Positions 42,806 through 50,909 of a DNA stretch of 64,000 nucleotides are shown one piece after another; the first letter of the stretch is position 1, and every line of letters begins with the position of its first letter. The stretch comes from Phytohabitans sp036906915 (lineage in GTDB: Bacteria > Actinomycetota > Actinomycetes > Mycobacteriales > Micromonosporaceae), in contig NZ_JBAKHX010000012.1 in the NCBI RefSeq assembly GCF_036906915.1, positions 62,001-126,000 on the forward strand. Reading direction: 5' to 3'. The translations under genes and the position numbers were made by a program. The notes under the pieces were generated by a model. The model did not search any database, was not told the origin of the DNA, and saw only the letters and a program-made list of their open reading frames with translations.

Positions 42806-42835
42806 ATCACGGGAGACTCCGCAATATCACGGGAG
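42806..42835. promoter_or_regulatory. Direct repeat ATCACGGGAG with 20-bp period
   Basis: ATCACGGGAG occurs at 42806-42815 and 42826-42835 in the spacer between the two divergent IclR genes. Exactly two helical turns separate them, so two protein dimers could bind side by side. A likely shared control site for both regulators. Confidence 0.55.
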
Positions 42836-42931
42836 GCGACGTCATCATGTCATGTTGGTGAACATTGCGATGCCCCATCGGGTCGCCCTTCCGACAGCTC
42901 GGGGAGGGCATAACGCACTAAAGTCCGGCAC

Positions 42932-43657
42932 ATGCCCGATGGGCCCGCTATCCAGACCGTGCAGCGCGCCGCCGCCATGCTGAGCGCGTTCAGCGTCGAA
43001 CGGCCCCGGCTCAGCCTCGCCGAGATCACCGCCGAACTTCGGATGAGCAAGGCCACCGCCCACCGGTACGCCCGGGCGCTGCGAGCCGCCAACCTGCTGC
43101 GATACGACCCGGCCTCCGGCAAGTACACGCTCGGGCCGCGCATCCTGGCGCTGGAGGCGGCGGCCCGCGCCGGGCTGCCGATCGTGACGGCCGCCGAGCC
43201 GTACCTGGAACGGCTCACCCGCGAGACCGACCACACGAGCGTGCTCAGCGTCTGGAACGGCGACGCACCAAGCGTGGTGCGCTGTCTCGACAACACCACC
43301 GGCGACGTGCGCCTCAGCGTTCGCACGGGGTCGCAGCTCGACCTGACGCGGTCGGCGCAGGGCCGCGTGTTCTGCGCCTTCCTGCCCGCCGTCGAGGCGC
43401 CCGCGGTCGCCCGCCGGATCAAGGCATCGACCGACCTGCGCCGGATCGTCGACGAGGTACGCCGTCGCGGGTACGCCGTCAACGTCCCGGAAGACAACGG
43501 GGTACGCGTGATCGCGGCACCCGTGTTCGAACGCAGCCAGATCGTGGCCGCCCTGGCCGTCATGGGCACCGCCGTCTCCCTGTCCGGCGACGCCGAAGAC
43601 GAGGCCGCAACAGCGCTGACCCGCACATCGACAGCCCTCTCCCAAAACCTGGGCTAA
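42932..43657 (+). CDS. IclR-family transcriptional regulator, divergent paralogue
   Basis: 241 residues. N-terminal AIQTVQRAAAMLSAFSVERPRLSLAEITAELRMSKATAHRYARAL is closely similar to the divergent neighbour, and the effector domain keeps VLSVWNGDAPSVVRCLDN and SVRTGSQLDLTRSAQGRVFCAFLP. The strong similarity suggests an inverted local duplication with both genes kept. Followed by a C-rich tract and 77-bp element copy 6. Confidence 0.9.
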   Translation: MPDGPAIQTVQRAAAMLSAFSVERPRLSLAEITAELRMSKATAHRYARALRAANLLRYDPASGKYTLGPRILALEAAARAGLPIVTAAEPYLERLTRETDHTSVLSVWNGDAPSVVRCLDNTTGDVRLSVRTGSQLDLTRSAQGRVFCAFLPAVEAPAVARRIKASTDLRRIVDEVRRRGYAVNVPEDNGVRVIAAPVFERSQIVAALAVMGTAVSLSGDAEDEAATALTRTSTALSQNLG

Positions 43658-43715
43658 CCCGCCCCCGCCCCGCCCCCGCCCCGGCCCGCCCCCGCCCCGC
43701 CGCCCCTCTTCCGCC

Positions 43716-43792
43716 GATCAAGGGCAAACGCACGTGGTTCGATCTCTTTTCCGCGTGCGTTCGCCCTTGATCGGTGAAAAGTCCCTTGATCC
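43716..43792 (+). repeat. Dispersed 77-bp element, copy 6
   Basis: Inverted repeat 43716-43772 and tail 43773-43792 ending CCCTTGATCC. C-rich tract immediately left (43660-43711). It is 51 bp upstream of the arylamine N-acetyltransferase gene, so it could affect that gene's expression. Confidence 0.9.
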
Positions 43793-43842
43793 GTGGGGCG
43801 CGAGCTTGACGTGAAGCCGGGTTGAGGTCGCAGGCTTGACGC

Positions 43843-44607
43843 ATGGATGTCGACGCGTACCTCGACCGGATCGGCGCCCCGCGGCCCTCGGCGGCCACCG
43901 CAAGCGCGCTGCGCGACCTGCACGAAGCCCACCTCTCGGCAGTACCGTTCGAGAACCTCAGCATTCACCTTGGCGAGCAGATCTCCCTCGATGAGGACGC
44001 ACTGTTCGACAAGATCGTAAAGCGGCGCCGTGGTGGCTTCTGCTACGAGCTCAACGGGGCGTTCGCGGTGTTGCTTGAGGCGTTCGGGTACACGGTGACG
44101 CGGGTCGGCGCCCGGGTGTTCGGCGGCGGGCGGTGGGGACCGCCGTTCGACCACCTCGCGCTGCTGGTGTCCACTGCGGACGGTACCGGAACGTGGCTGG
44201 CCGACGTGGGGTTCGGCGCGCACAGCCGGCACCCGCTCCGCTGGGACGACCGCGCGGAGCAGGTGGACCCGGACGGGCGGTTCGCGCTGGTCGACACGGA
44301 CGACGGGGACGTCGAGGTGGTGAAGGACGGTGAGCCGCAGTACCGGATCGAGCTCCGCCCGCGGACCCTGGCCGACTTCGAGCCGACGTGCTGGTGGCAG
44401 CAGACCTCTCCCGGCTCGAACTTCACCCGCAACACGATCTGCTCGCGCCTGGACCGCGGTGACCGCGTCACGATCAGCGGCCGCACGCTGATCCGTACCC
44501 GCGACGGCGCCCGCACCGAGGAGCCGCTCTCCTCCGACGAAGCCGCCCTGGCCGCGTACCGGGAGCACTTCGGCATCCACCTCGACGAGGTTCCGAAAGC
44601 GCCCTAA
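43843..44607 (+). CDS. nat: Arylamine N-acetyltransferase
   Basis: 254 residues. The catalytic triad is complete: Cys67 in RRGGFCYELNGAF, His104 in FDHLALLV, Asp121 in LADVGFG. The opening DAYLDRIGAPRPSA and LSAVPFENLSIHLGE are classical. Uses acetyl-CoA to acetylate aromatic amines or hydrazines; related enzymes in actinomycetes also form amides in ansamycin biosynthesis. Nothing around it suggests an antibiotic pathway, so a detoxification role is the default. The ATG lies 51 bp after element copy 6; a tail-like remnant (GATCAAGGGAGATC, 44623-44636) lies just past the stop. Confidence 0.93.
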   Translation: MDVDAYLDRIGAPRPSAATASALRDLHEAHLSAVPFENLSIHLGEQISLDEDALFDKIVKRRRGGFCYELNGAFAVLLEAFGYTVTRVGARVFGGGRWGPPFDHLALLVSTADGTGTWLADVGFGAHSRHPLRWDDRAEQVDPDGRFALVDTDDGDVEVVKDGEPQYRIELRPRTLADFEPTCWWQQTSPGSNFTRNTICSRLDRGDRVTISGRTLIRTRDGARTEEPLSSDEAALAAYREHFGIHLDEVPKAP

Positions 44608-44622
44608 TCTGACGCCTTCACA

Positions 44623-44636
44623 GATCAAGGGAGATC
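44623..44636. repeat. Tail remnant of the 77-bp element
   Basis: GATCAAGGGAGATC resembles the reverse complement of the tail end (GATCTCCTTGATC in copy 4). It has no inverted-repeat partner and is interpreted as a degenerate half-element. Confidence 0.5.
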
Positions 44637-44671
44637 GACGCGTGAGCGGGTGGGTGTGCGCCCCCGCGGCG

Positions 44672-44986
44672 CTAGAGCTCGAAGAGGTCGCGTAGTGCTT
44701 CGTCGAGGCGGGCGAGGCTGGCGCCCGTGACCATGCCGATGCGTTCGGCGCCGGCCGTGGCGGGGAGGCGGCGCATCCGGTTGACGACGACCACGCCGGC
44801 CACCGGGTCGGTCTCGGCGAGCGGCACGGCGAACGGCGGCAGGTCGGTGGTGCCGCGTTGCCGGACAACCGGGGCGCAGTACGGTGCGGCGCTGGGGCGT
44901 TCGTTGTGCGCGTCGCCGGAGAGCACGACCACGCGGTACCGCAGGTCGGCGCGGTCACCGATGGTCCACACCTCGCCCCGGTTCAC
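44672..44986 (-). CDS. MazF/PemK-type endoribonuclease toxin
   Basis: 104 residues. Starts MNRGEVWTIGDRADLRYRVVVLSGD, matching the PemK/MazF fold, with a central basic/hydrophobic region and C-terminal RIGMVTGASLARLDEALRDLFEL. MazF toxins cut single-stranded mRNA at short sites. GTG start 22 bp after the antitoxin stop. The pair is divergent from the HesB-like gene. Type and pairing follow from the order antitoxin then toxin. Confidence 0.82.
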   Translation of the reverse strand: MNRGEVWTIGDRADLRYRVVVLSGDAHNERPSAAPYCAPVVRQRGTTDLPPFAVPLAETDPVAGVVVVNRMRRLPATAGAERIGMVTGASLARLDEALRDLFEL

Positions 44987-45008
44987 CGGCGAGCGCCAAT
45001 GGGCAGGG

Positions 45009-45272
45009 TCATGCGGCGTCCACCAGGTCGGTGGGTGGGTCGGGCCAGCCGCCGTCGAGGCGGTCCGCCATCCGGTCGAAGCCTTCCAGTTCGGCGCGCG
45101 CGTCCGGGTCGGTCGCCAGCCACTCCTCGTGGCGGCGTGCGGCGTCCCGGACCGCGGCGCGGCGCGCCGCGCGGTCGATCCACTCCGACAGGCTCATGCC
45201 AGCCGCGCGGGCCTCGGCACGGGCCCTGGCCAGGGTGTCCGCGCTGAGTGTCAACGTGACCTTTTCCGCCAT
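45009..45272 (-). CDS. Antitoxin, ribbon-helix-helix type (partner of MazF-like toxin)
   Basis: 87 residues. N-terminal MAEKVTLTLSADTLARARAEARAAGMSLSEWIDRAARR is a ribbon-helix-helix DNA-binding motif, as in MazE-like antitoxins of actinomycetes; the C-terminal acidic half (DPDARAELEGFDRMADRLDGGW) should wrap the toxin. I chose ATG 45272; an upstream frame from 45341 adds unrelated residues. It would repress its own operon. Confidence 0.8.
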   Translation of the reverse strand: MAEKVTLTLSADTLARARAEARAAGMSLSEWIDRAARRAAVRDAARRHEEWLATDPDARAELEGFDRMADRLDGGWPDPPTDLVDAA

Positions 45273-45383
45273 GGTCGAGATGGTACGCCGGTGGTGGATT
45301 CCGGGAACGCGGGTACGGTGGCCGGATATGCCGGTTGGCAACCGAGCTGACCGAGCTTGACCGAGAAGTCGAAAGGATGCGTA

Positions 45384-45671
45384 ATGCTGACCCTGACCGA
45401 CAACGCGGTAGCGGTTATCCGCAGTCTGACCGAGCAGCCCCAGGTGCCGGACGGCGCGGGCCTCCGGATCGCCACCGACCCGAGCGCGGGTGCGCTCACG
45501 CTCAGCCTCGCCCCGGAGCCCGTGGATGGCGACCAGGTCGTCGACGAGTCTGGCGCGCGGCTCTTCCTGGAGTCGTCGGCTGCCGAGCTGCTGGATGACA
45601 AGGCCCTCGACGCGGCCGTGGACCCGAACGGGTCGGTGCAGTTCGCGGTCGCCGAACAGCAGCCTGGTTGA
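45384..45671 (+). CDS. HesB/IscA-like protein without cysteines
   Basis: 95 residues. The fold pattern of A-type Fe-S carriers is visible: MLTLTDNAVAVIRSLTEQPQVPDGAGLRI, then GALTLSLAPEPVDGDQVVDESGARLFLESSAAELLDDKALDA. The three Cys that bind iron in IscA/HesB are all absent: there is no Cys anywhere in the chain. The ATG follows GAAAGG. It is divergent from the antitoxin gene and is followed by a long nested hairpin. Function unknown; an Fe-S carrier role is unlikely. Confidence 0.75.
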   Translation: MLTLTDNAVAVIRSLTEQPQVPDGAGLRIATDPSAGALTLSLAPEPVDGDQVVDESGARLFLESSAAELLDDKALDAAVDPNGSVQFAVAEQQPG

Positions 45672-45680
45672 GGTTGTTGC

Positions 45681-45761
45681 GGTAGGGATTCGGGCCGGGG
45701 TGCCCAGCGACGGCCGTCAGGCTTGAAGCCGTCGCCGGTCACCCTGGCCCGAATCCCTACC
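45681..45761. terminator. Long nested hairpin after the HesB-like gene
   Basis: A 22-bp outer stem (45681-45702 with 45740-45761, one G.U pair) encloses an 8-bp perfect inner stem, GCGACGGC (45707-45714) with GCCGTCGC (45728-45735). It starts ten bases after the stop codon. Strong two-level structure; a terminator is the simplest call, but its size is unusual. Confidence 0.7.
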
Positions 45762-45899
45762 GGGGGGTTTGGGCGCGCTCCCACTGAATCCCCTTGGGGC
45801 GGTATGGCGTGATTGGTAATCGTTCAAGAATTTGGGTCACTCCGTGGTCATCCCGGCGCCGTTCGAGCGCCGCCCACGGGCGAAGGGTGGGCAACCCCC

Positions 45900-47459
45900 A
45901 TGACCCGTACCCCACGATCAGAAGGTCGAAACTCCAAGGTCAGTCGCCGCTCCGTCCTCACCAGCCTGGGCGTCGGCACGGCGGGAGCTGTCGCGCTCGG
46001 TCCCCGCGGCGCGCTCGCCGCACCCCCGGAAACCCGTGTCATCGCGGCCACCCCCGCCGATCGCTTCGGACGCATGTATCCGAATCTGCCGCCGTTCGTT
46101 CCCGCTGACGACCGGCGTCGCGCCGCCCTCATCGACATGGGCAAGGCCGGCGGAATCATGGACGCCAAGGACGATCTGACCAGGGCTCCGGTCGACCTGA
46201 TCGTCGATCCGGCGTTGTTCGTCAACAACCCGGACAACGCCAGCATGACGGCTGGCGTCACGTTCATCGGGCAGTTCCTCGACCACGACATGACGTTCGA
46301 CGCGTCGTCGCCGCTCGGTGTGCCGACGGCGCCCGAGAGCACGCCAAACGTGCGGACGCCGGCCCTGGACCTCGACTCCGTGTACGGCGGCGGGCCGGCC
46401 GCCAGCCCGAACCTGTACCAGTCGGACCGGGTCAAGCTGCGCATCGAGTCGGGCGGCCGGTTCGAGGACGTGCCGCGCAACGCGAACGGGTCGGCCATCA
46501 TCGCCGACCCGCGCAACGACGAGAACGTGGTGATCTCCGGTCTCCAGTGCGCCTTCATCCTGGCGCACAACCGGATCGTGGACGACCTGCGTGCGCAGGG
46601 CGTGCCCGCGGCCAACCAGTTTGCCCAGGCCCGGCGCATCCTCACGTGGCACTACCAGTGGATCATCCTGAACGAGTTCCTGCCGCTGACGATCGGCGCG
46701 GACGTCGTACAGCGGATCCTTTCCGGCGGCCGGCGCTGGTACCGGCCGGAGCCCGGCCCGGCGTTCATCCCGGTCGAGTTCCAGGGCGCCTGCTACCGGT
46801 TCGGCCACACCCAGGTGCGCCCGTCGTACCGGGTGAATTTCCAGGGCAACCCGGGTAACACCCAGTTCTTCGCGTTCATCTTCGACCCGGCGGCGGAGGG
46901 CCAGGCGGACCCGGAGGACATGCGCGGCGGCGCCCGGTCGCCACGGCGGTTCATCGGCTGGCAGACGTTCTTCGACTTCGGCGACGGCCTGGTCCGCAAC
47001 AACAAGCTCATCGACCGCAAGATCTCGACGCCGATGTTCCGGCTGCCACTGGCCGCGATCGCGAGCGGCGCCCCGCCGATCTCGCTGCCCCAACGCAACC
47101 TGCTGCGGCATGTCACCTGGTCGATTCCCGCCGGGCAGCGCATCGCCCAGGCCATCGGCGCGCCGCAGCTGCACCTGCCCGAGTTGGCGCACTACGGTGT
47201 GGCGCTGGAGAACCAGACACCGCTTTGGTACTACACGCTGGCGGAGGCCGAGATCCTTGCCGGGGGGCGGCGGCTCGGGCCGGTCGGCGGTACGGTCGTG
47301 GGCGAGGTGTTCATCGGTCTGTTGCAACTCGACCCGAACTCGTACCTGGCGGTCGCGCCGACGTGGAGGCCGACACTGCCGAGCCAGACGCCCGGCAACT
47401 TCCGGGTGACTGACTTGCTCAGATTCGCCCGGGTTGACCCGGCTAGTCGTGGCCAGTAA
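45900..47459 (+). CDS. Tat-exported animal-type haem peroxidase
   Basis: 519 residues. Twin-arginine signal peptide KVSRRSVLTSLGVGTAGAVALGP with a likely cleavage after ALAAP. The body is an animal haem-peroxidase fold (An_peroxidase): distal His129 in GQFLDHDMTFD and probable proximal His251 in ILTWHYQWIILNEFLP, plus FRFGHTQVRPSYRV-like residues FGHTQVRPSYRVNF. Prosthetic haem would be loaded before Tat export. ATG 45900 sits after GGGTGGG; an earlier frame start at 45813 would hide the signal. Role outside the cell is unclear, possibly halide or phenol oxidation. Confidence 0.88.
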   Translation: MTRTPRSEGRNSKVSRRSVLTSLGVGTAGAVALGPRGALAAPPETRVIAATPADRFGRMYPNLPPFVPADDRRRAALIDMGKAGGIMDAKDDLTRAPVDLIVDPALFVNNPDNASMTAGVTFIGQFLDHDMTFDASSPLGVPTAPESTPNVRTPALDLDSVYGGGPAASPNLYQSDRVKLRIESGGRFEDVPRNANGSAIIADPRNDENVVISGLQCAFILAHNRIVDDLRAQGVPAANQFAQARRILTWHYQWIILNEFLPLTIGADVVQRILSGGRRWYRPEPGPAFIPVEFQGACYRFGHTQVRPSYRVNFQGNPGNTQFFAFIFDPAAEGQADPEDMRGGARSPRRFIGWQTFFDFGDGLVRNNKLIDRKISTPMFRLPLAAIASGAPPISLPQRNLLRHVTWSIPAGQRIAQAIGAPQLHLPELAHYGVALENQTPLWYYTLAEAEILAGGRRLGPVGGTVVGEVFIGLLQLDPNSYLAVAPTWRPTLPSQTPGNFRVTDLLRFARVDPASRGQ

Positions 47460-47564
47460 CCGGACATCTGGACAAGAATCCCCTAGGACTGATGCGCCAT
47501 CTGAGGTAAAAGTCCGACACTCACGGAAGTCTATGTAACAAACTGGAAACTGGGCTGGGGACGG

Positions 47565-48878
47565 ATGCCGAGGAGGCAGGCCGTGCAGCGGACGATGTTG
47601 TCGAACGGTCGCGTCATCAGGGTCGCCATCCGGTCCAGCCGACGGCTGTTCCGGGACACGCTGGCTGTCTGCCTGACAGCGCAAGCGGAGTACACAGTCG
47701 TCGGTCACGTCGCCGATGACGGCGCGCTGCTCGGCCTGTGCGACTTGTGCGGGCCAGACGTCGTCATCTACGACGCGGGACCGCGCCTGACGGAGGCGCT
47801 GGCGACGCTGATCGACCTGCGCACCCGGTTCCGGTACCTGCGCCTGGTTGTGGTGTACGAGCGGTTGTCGTCCTCGGACCTGGCGGCGAGCCAGCAGGCC
47901 GGGGTCGACACCCTCGTGCCGTCGTCGCACGGCCTCGACGCGTTGCTGATGCTGTTGCACCAGCACGCCGAGGCCGTGCGCACCGGCGCGGGCCCCCAGA
48001 ACGGCGTCGGTTTCACCGAGCAGGAGCGCGAAATCCTCACGCTGACCGCCGCAGGGCATACGGTGAGCCGGATCGCGGAGCTGCTGGGACTCACACCGTG
48101 CACAGTGGAGAATGCCAAGCGACGGATCTACCAGAAGCTCGCGGTGTCGAGCCAGAGCCACGCGGTCGCTAGGGCGGCCGCCCTAGGGCTGGTGAACCGG
48201 CTGCCGCCCGGCCGCCCCCGGGTGTACGCGATGGGCGGGCTGCGGCTCGCGGTGTTGCGCGGCCCGGACGTGCCGGCGCGGCACCAGGCGGCGGCCGCGC
48301 TGCTGTCGCACCACATTCCTTTCGTCACCGACACCACGCCGGACGGCGAGGAGGTCGACGACTACGTCGGATCGTCCGCCGCGCCGGTGATCCTGGTCGA
48401 CCCGGCGCCGGAGCACTGGCCGAGGCTGGGTCAGTCCTGGGTACCCGTGCTGCTGGTGTGCTCGGCGCCGATGACCCGAGGCGACATCCTCGAAGCCCTT
48501 GGCCGGGGCGCGATCGGGATCGTCGCGGCCGAGCGGATCGGCACGGCGCTGGTGCCGGCCCTTACCCTGGTGGTCTCCGGCCATCTGACCGTCGACCCGA
48601 CGGCCGCGACGTGGCTCATCGACGCCGTGGGCAACCGGGCCGGTGAGCCGGAGGGCGGCCTGCCCGACCTCACCACGCGCGAGGGCGACATCCTGCGGTC
48701 GATCGCGGCGGGCCATACGGTACGCCAGACCGCGCGGTCGCTGGGCATCGCGGAGAAGACGGTGGAGAACACCCAGGCCCGGCTGTTCCGCAAGCTCGGC
48801 GCCCGCAACCGGGCCGGCGCCCTCGCCACCGCCCACGCCTTAGGTCTCCTGGAGTTGCTGGACGACCACCAGGATTGA
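47565..48878 (+). CDS. Regulator with two fused receiver-like/LuxR helix-turn-helix units
   Basis: 437 residues formed of two NarL-like units end to end. Unit 1: receiver-like residues 15-140 with a possible acceptor Asp70 in DVVIYDAGPR, HTH at 150-210 (FTEQEREILTLTAAGHTVSRIAELLGL...TVENAKRRIYQKL). Unit 2: residues 225-345 with Asp279 in PVILVDPAPE, HTH at 369-430 (LTTREGDILRSIAAGHTVRQTARSLGIAEKTVENTQARLFRKLG). The usual acidic pocket and conserved Thr/Lys of receivers are not clear, so it may be phosphorylation-independent. No kinase gene adjoins. ATG with GGGGACGG upstream. Confidence 0.8.
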   Translation: MPRRQAVQRTMLSNGRVIRVAIRSSRRLFRDTLAVCLTAQAEYTVVGHVADDGALLGLCDLCGPDVVIYDAGPRLTEALATLIDLRTRFRYLRLVVVYERLSSSDLAASQQAGVDTLVPSSHGLDALLMLLHQHAEAVRTGAGPQNGVGFTEQEREILTLTAAGHTVSRIAELLGLTPCTVENAKRRIYQKLAVSSQSHAVARAAALGLVNRLPPGRPRVYAMGGLRLAVLRGPDVPARHQAAAALLSHHIPFVTDTTPDGEEVDDYVGSSAAPVILVDPAPEHWPRLGQSWVPVLLVCSAPMTRGDILEALGRGAIGIVAAERIGTALVPALTLVVSGHLTVDPTAATWLIDAVGNRAGEPEGGLPDLTTREGDILRSIAAGHTVRQTARSLGIAEKTVENTQARLFRKLGARNRAGALATAHALGLLELLDDHQD

Positions 48879-48909
48879 CTTATATAAGCTAGCGCCGTTA
48901 TTGTTGGTC

Positions 48910-49257
48910 GTGCACGCGTTCGATGTCCTTGGTGATCCCGTCCGCCGCCGCATCCTGGAGCTGCTCGCCGAGGGTGAGCAGACCTCCGGCGCGGTGACCG
49001 CTGCCATCCAGCGGGAATTCGGGATCTCGCAGCCCGCCGTGTCGCAGCACCTGCGCGTGCTGCGCGACAACGGGTTCGCGACCGTCCGGGCCGAGGGCAC
49101 CCGCCGCCTGTACACAGTCGACACCGCGCCGCTGCGCGAGGTCGACCTCTGGTTGGAGACGTTTCGGCGCTTCTGGGGCCAGCGCCTCGACGCGCTGGCG
49201 ACCGAGCTCGCCCGCGGCAAGCGGGAGCGCCGCCCGAAAAAGAAGGATGACGCATGA
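48910..49257 (+). CDS. ArsR-family regulator
   Basis: 115 residues. Winged-helix ArsR fold: HAFDVLGDPVRRRILELLAEGEQTSGAVTAAIQREFGISQPAVSQHLRVLRDNGFATVRAEGTRRLYTVD. No metal-binding Cys pair, so it probably does not sense metals. It is coupled (ATGA overlap) to the AHSA1 protein gene, a pairing common in actinomycetes. I chose GTG 48910; a TTG at 48901 is also possible. A TATAAG box about 20 bp upstream would give a short or absent leader. Confidence 0.85.
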   Translation: MHAFDVLGDPVRRRILELLAEGEQTSGAVTAAIQREFGISQPAVSQHLRVLRDNGFATVRAEGTRRLYTVDTAPLREVDLWLETFRRFWGQRLDALATELARGKRERRPKKKDDA

Positions 49258-49919
49258 AGGACATCGTCGACGAGCTGGCCGCAGTCCAACGTGGACTCGG
49301 CCGCGCCACGATCCCGGCCGGCGAGGCCGCCACGGTCACGCTGAAGCGCAGCTATCCAGCCGACATCGAAGACGTGTGGGAAGCCATCACCGACCCTGAG
49401 CGGATTACCAGGTGGTTCATGCCGGTCACCGGGGAGCTCAAGATCGGAGGGCGATACCAGCTCCAGGGCAACGCCGGTGGCGAGATCCTCCACTGTGAAC
49501 CGCCCCGACACCTCAAGGTGACGTGGGTCTACGGCGAGAACCCCGGCCCGTCCGACGTCTCCGAGGTTACGGTGCGCCTGTCCGAAGGCCCAGGCGGCGC
49601 CACCACCACGCTCGAACTGGAACACGCCGCCGTCGTCGACCCGAAGCTGGACGACGAGTTCGGACCGGGCGCCGTCGGCGTCGGCTGGGACCTCGCGCTG
49701 CTCGGGCTCGCACTGCACCTTCGTGGTGGCGAGCTCACACCCGAGGAGCGCGAGGCCTTCGACGCGTCACCGGAGGGCCGCGAGTTCGCGACGCGTAGCA
49801 GCGAGGCCTGGGGCGCGGCCATGTTGGACGCCGGCCTCGACCCGGAAGACGTGGCCCGCCGCGTGGCCAACACGACCGCGTTCTACGTCCCGCCGGTCAC
49901 GGAGCCGGACGGTCAGTGA
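49254..49919 (+). CDS. SRPBCC/AHSA1-domain protein
   Basis: 221 residues with the START-like AHSA1 fold: VTLKRSYPADIEDVWEAITDPERITRWFMPVTGELKIGGRYQLQGNAGGEILHCEPPRHLKVTWVYGE. A hydrophobic cavity for a small ligand is expected. Partner of the ArsR regulator through a 4-bp overlap; the regulator may respond to a ligand of this protein or to the cell's lipid state. Its 3' end overlaps the convergent formyltransferase gene by 23 bp. Confidence 0.88.
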   Translation: MKDIVDELAAVQRGLGRATIPAGEAATVTLKRSYPADIEDVWEAITDPERITRWFMPVTGELKIGGRYQLQGNAGGEILHCEPPRHLKVTWVYGENPGPSDVSEVTVRLSEGPGGATTTLELEHAAVVDPKLDDEFGPGAVGVGWDLALLGLALHLRGGELTPEEREAFDASPEGREFATRSSEAWGAAMLDAGLDPEDVARRVANTTAFYVPPVTEPDGQ

Positions 49920-50844
49920 GGTAGCCGCCCATCGTGCGGAAGTAGTCGATGGCGGCGTACTCGGTGCCGTCCTCGGTGCGGACGCGGCGCAGGACCAGGC
50001 CGGGGTTGCGGCCGCGGCGCGCGTCCGTGCCGGCGACGATCACCACGCCGTCACCCTCGCGGATGAAGATTCGGCCCGGGGTACCGCCATAGCGGCCCTC
50101 GGAGACCGCTGCCGACACCACCCGCAATCGCTCGCCGCCGCGATACGTGAAGGCGTTCGGATACGGGTCGGACTGCGCCCGGACCAGGCGCTCGATCTCC
50201 TCGGCCGGCCAGGCCCAGTCGATGCGACTGTCCTCGATGGACCGCTTGTGGAAGAAGCTGGCTTTCGAACGGTCCTGCTCGACCCAGTCGGTGCGTCCGG
50301 TGGCGATGAGCGCCAGTGCATCCGTGGTGATCGGCCCAAACAGCTCCAGCGTGCGATAGAAGAGGTCGGTGGTGGTGTCGGTCGGGCCGACCGGCACCGC
50401 CCGCTGGATGACGATGTCGCCCGCGTCCAATACCTCGTCCATCATGTGCGCGGTGACGCCGACCTCCGGCTCGCCGTTGACGAGCGCCCAGATCAGGGGC
50501 GAGAAGCCGGCGTACGCGGGCAGTAGTGAGTCGTGCACGTTGAGGGTGCCGAGGCGGGGCAGTGTGAAGACCTCCGGCGGGATCCAGGTGCGCCAGTTCG
50601 TTGCCACGATGATGTCGGGGTCGACCGCGCGCAGCGGCTCGACGAGGTCGTCGGGGCGGCTGCGGATCAGCACCGGCACGCCGTGCTTCTCGGCCAGCTC
50701 GGCCACGGAGTCGTCCCAGATCTTCTCGTACGCGTGCTCGCTCGGCGGGTGGGTGACCACGAGGGCGACCTCGTGCTCGGAGTCCAGCAGCGCCTGGAGG
50801 GTGCGGTGACCCCAGGTTTGGTATCCGAACATGACTACCCGCAT
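49897..50844 (-). CDS. Hydroxyornithine formyltransferase of the siderophore locus (CchA-like)
   Basis: 315 residues, homologous to methionyl-tRNA formyltransferase. Formyl transfer residues are present: Asn102 and His104 in LNVHDSLLPAYAGFSPLIWAL and the Asp in DEVLDAGDIVI. The C-terminal FMT_C-like part is kept (YPNAFTYRGGERLRVVSAAV). In coelichelin-type pathways the CchA-like enzyme uses formyl-tetrahydrofolate to formylate N5-hydroxyornithine. Divergent from the hydroxylase gene across a double iron-box promoter. GGGAGGA precedes the ATG. Confidence 0.88.
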   Translation of the reverse strand: MRVVMFGYQTWGHRTLQALLDSEHEVALVVTHPPSEHAYEKIWDDSVAELAEKHGVPVLIRSRPDDLVEPLRAVDPDIIVATNWRTWIPPEVFTLPRLGTLNVHDSLLPAYAGFSPLIWALVNGEPEVGVTAHMMDEVLDAGDIVIQRAVPVGPTDTTTDLFYRTLELFGPITTDALALIATGRTDWVEQDRSKASFFHKRSIEDSRIDWAWPAEEIERLVRAQSDPYPNAFTYRGGERLRVVSAAVSEGRYGGTPGRIFIREGDGVVIVAGTDARRGRNPGLVLRRVRTEDGTEYAAIDYFRTMGGYLTDRPAP

Positions 50845-50881
50845 GAATGTCCTCCCGCGAAAGGTACCTGGTTATCTCTGG

Positions 50882-50900
50882 TTATCTGAGGCTTGCCTAA
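50882..50900. promoter_or_regulatory. IdeR/DmdR-type iron box 1
   Basis: TTATCTGAGGCTTGCCTAA matches the 19-bp actinobacterial iron box TTAGGTTAGGCTAACCTAA in the central AGGCT and the CCTAA end, with several mismatches. Located between the divergent formyltransferase and hydroxylase genes. Iron-bound regulator would repress both when iron is plentiful. Confidence 0.8.
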
Positions 50901-50909
50901 CACGGTAAC

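Noticed and set aside
45681..45761. Riboswitch upstream of the peroxidase gene
   Set aside because: It starts ten bases after the HesB-like stop, has a simple nested stem and lies about 140 bp from the peroxidase start with no known riboswitch signature.
47460..47564. tRNA or small RNA gene in the AT-richer spacer after the peroxidase gene
   Set aside because: I could not fold a cloverleaf or find a T-loop sequence; it looks like an ordinary promoter region.
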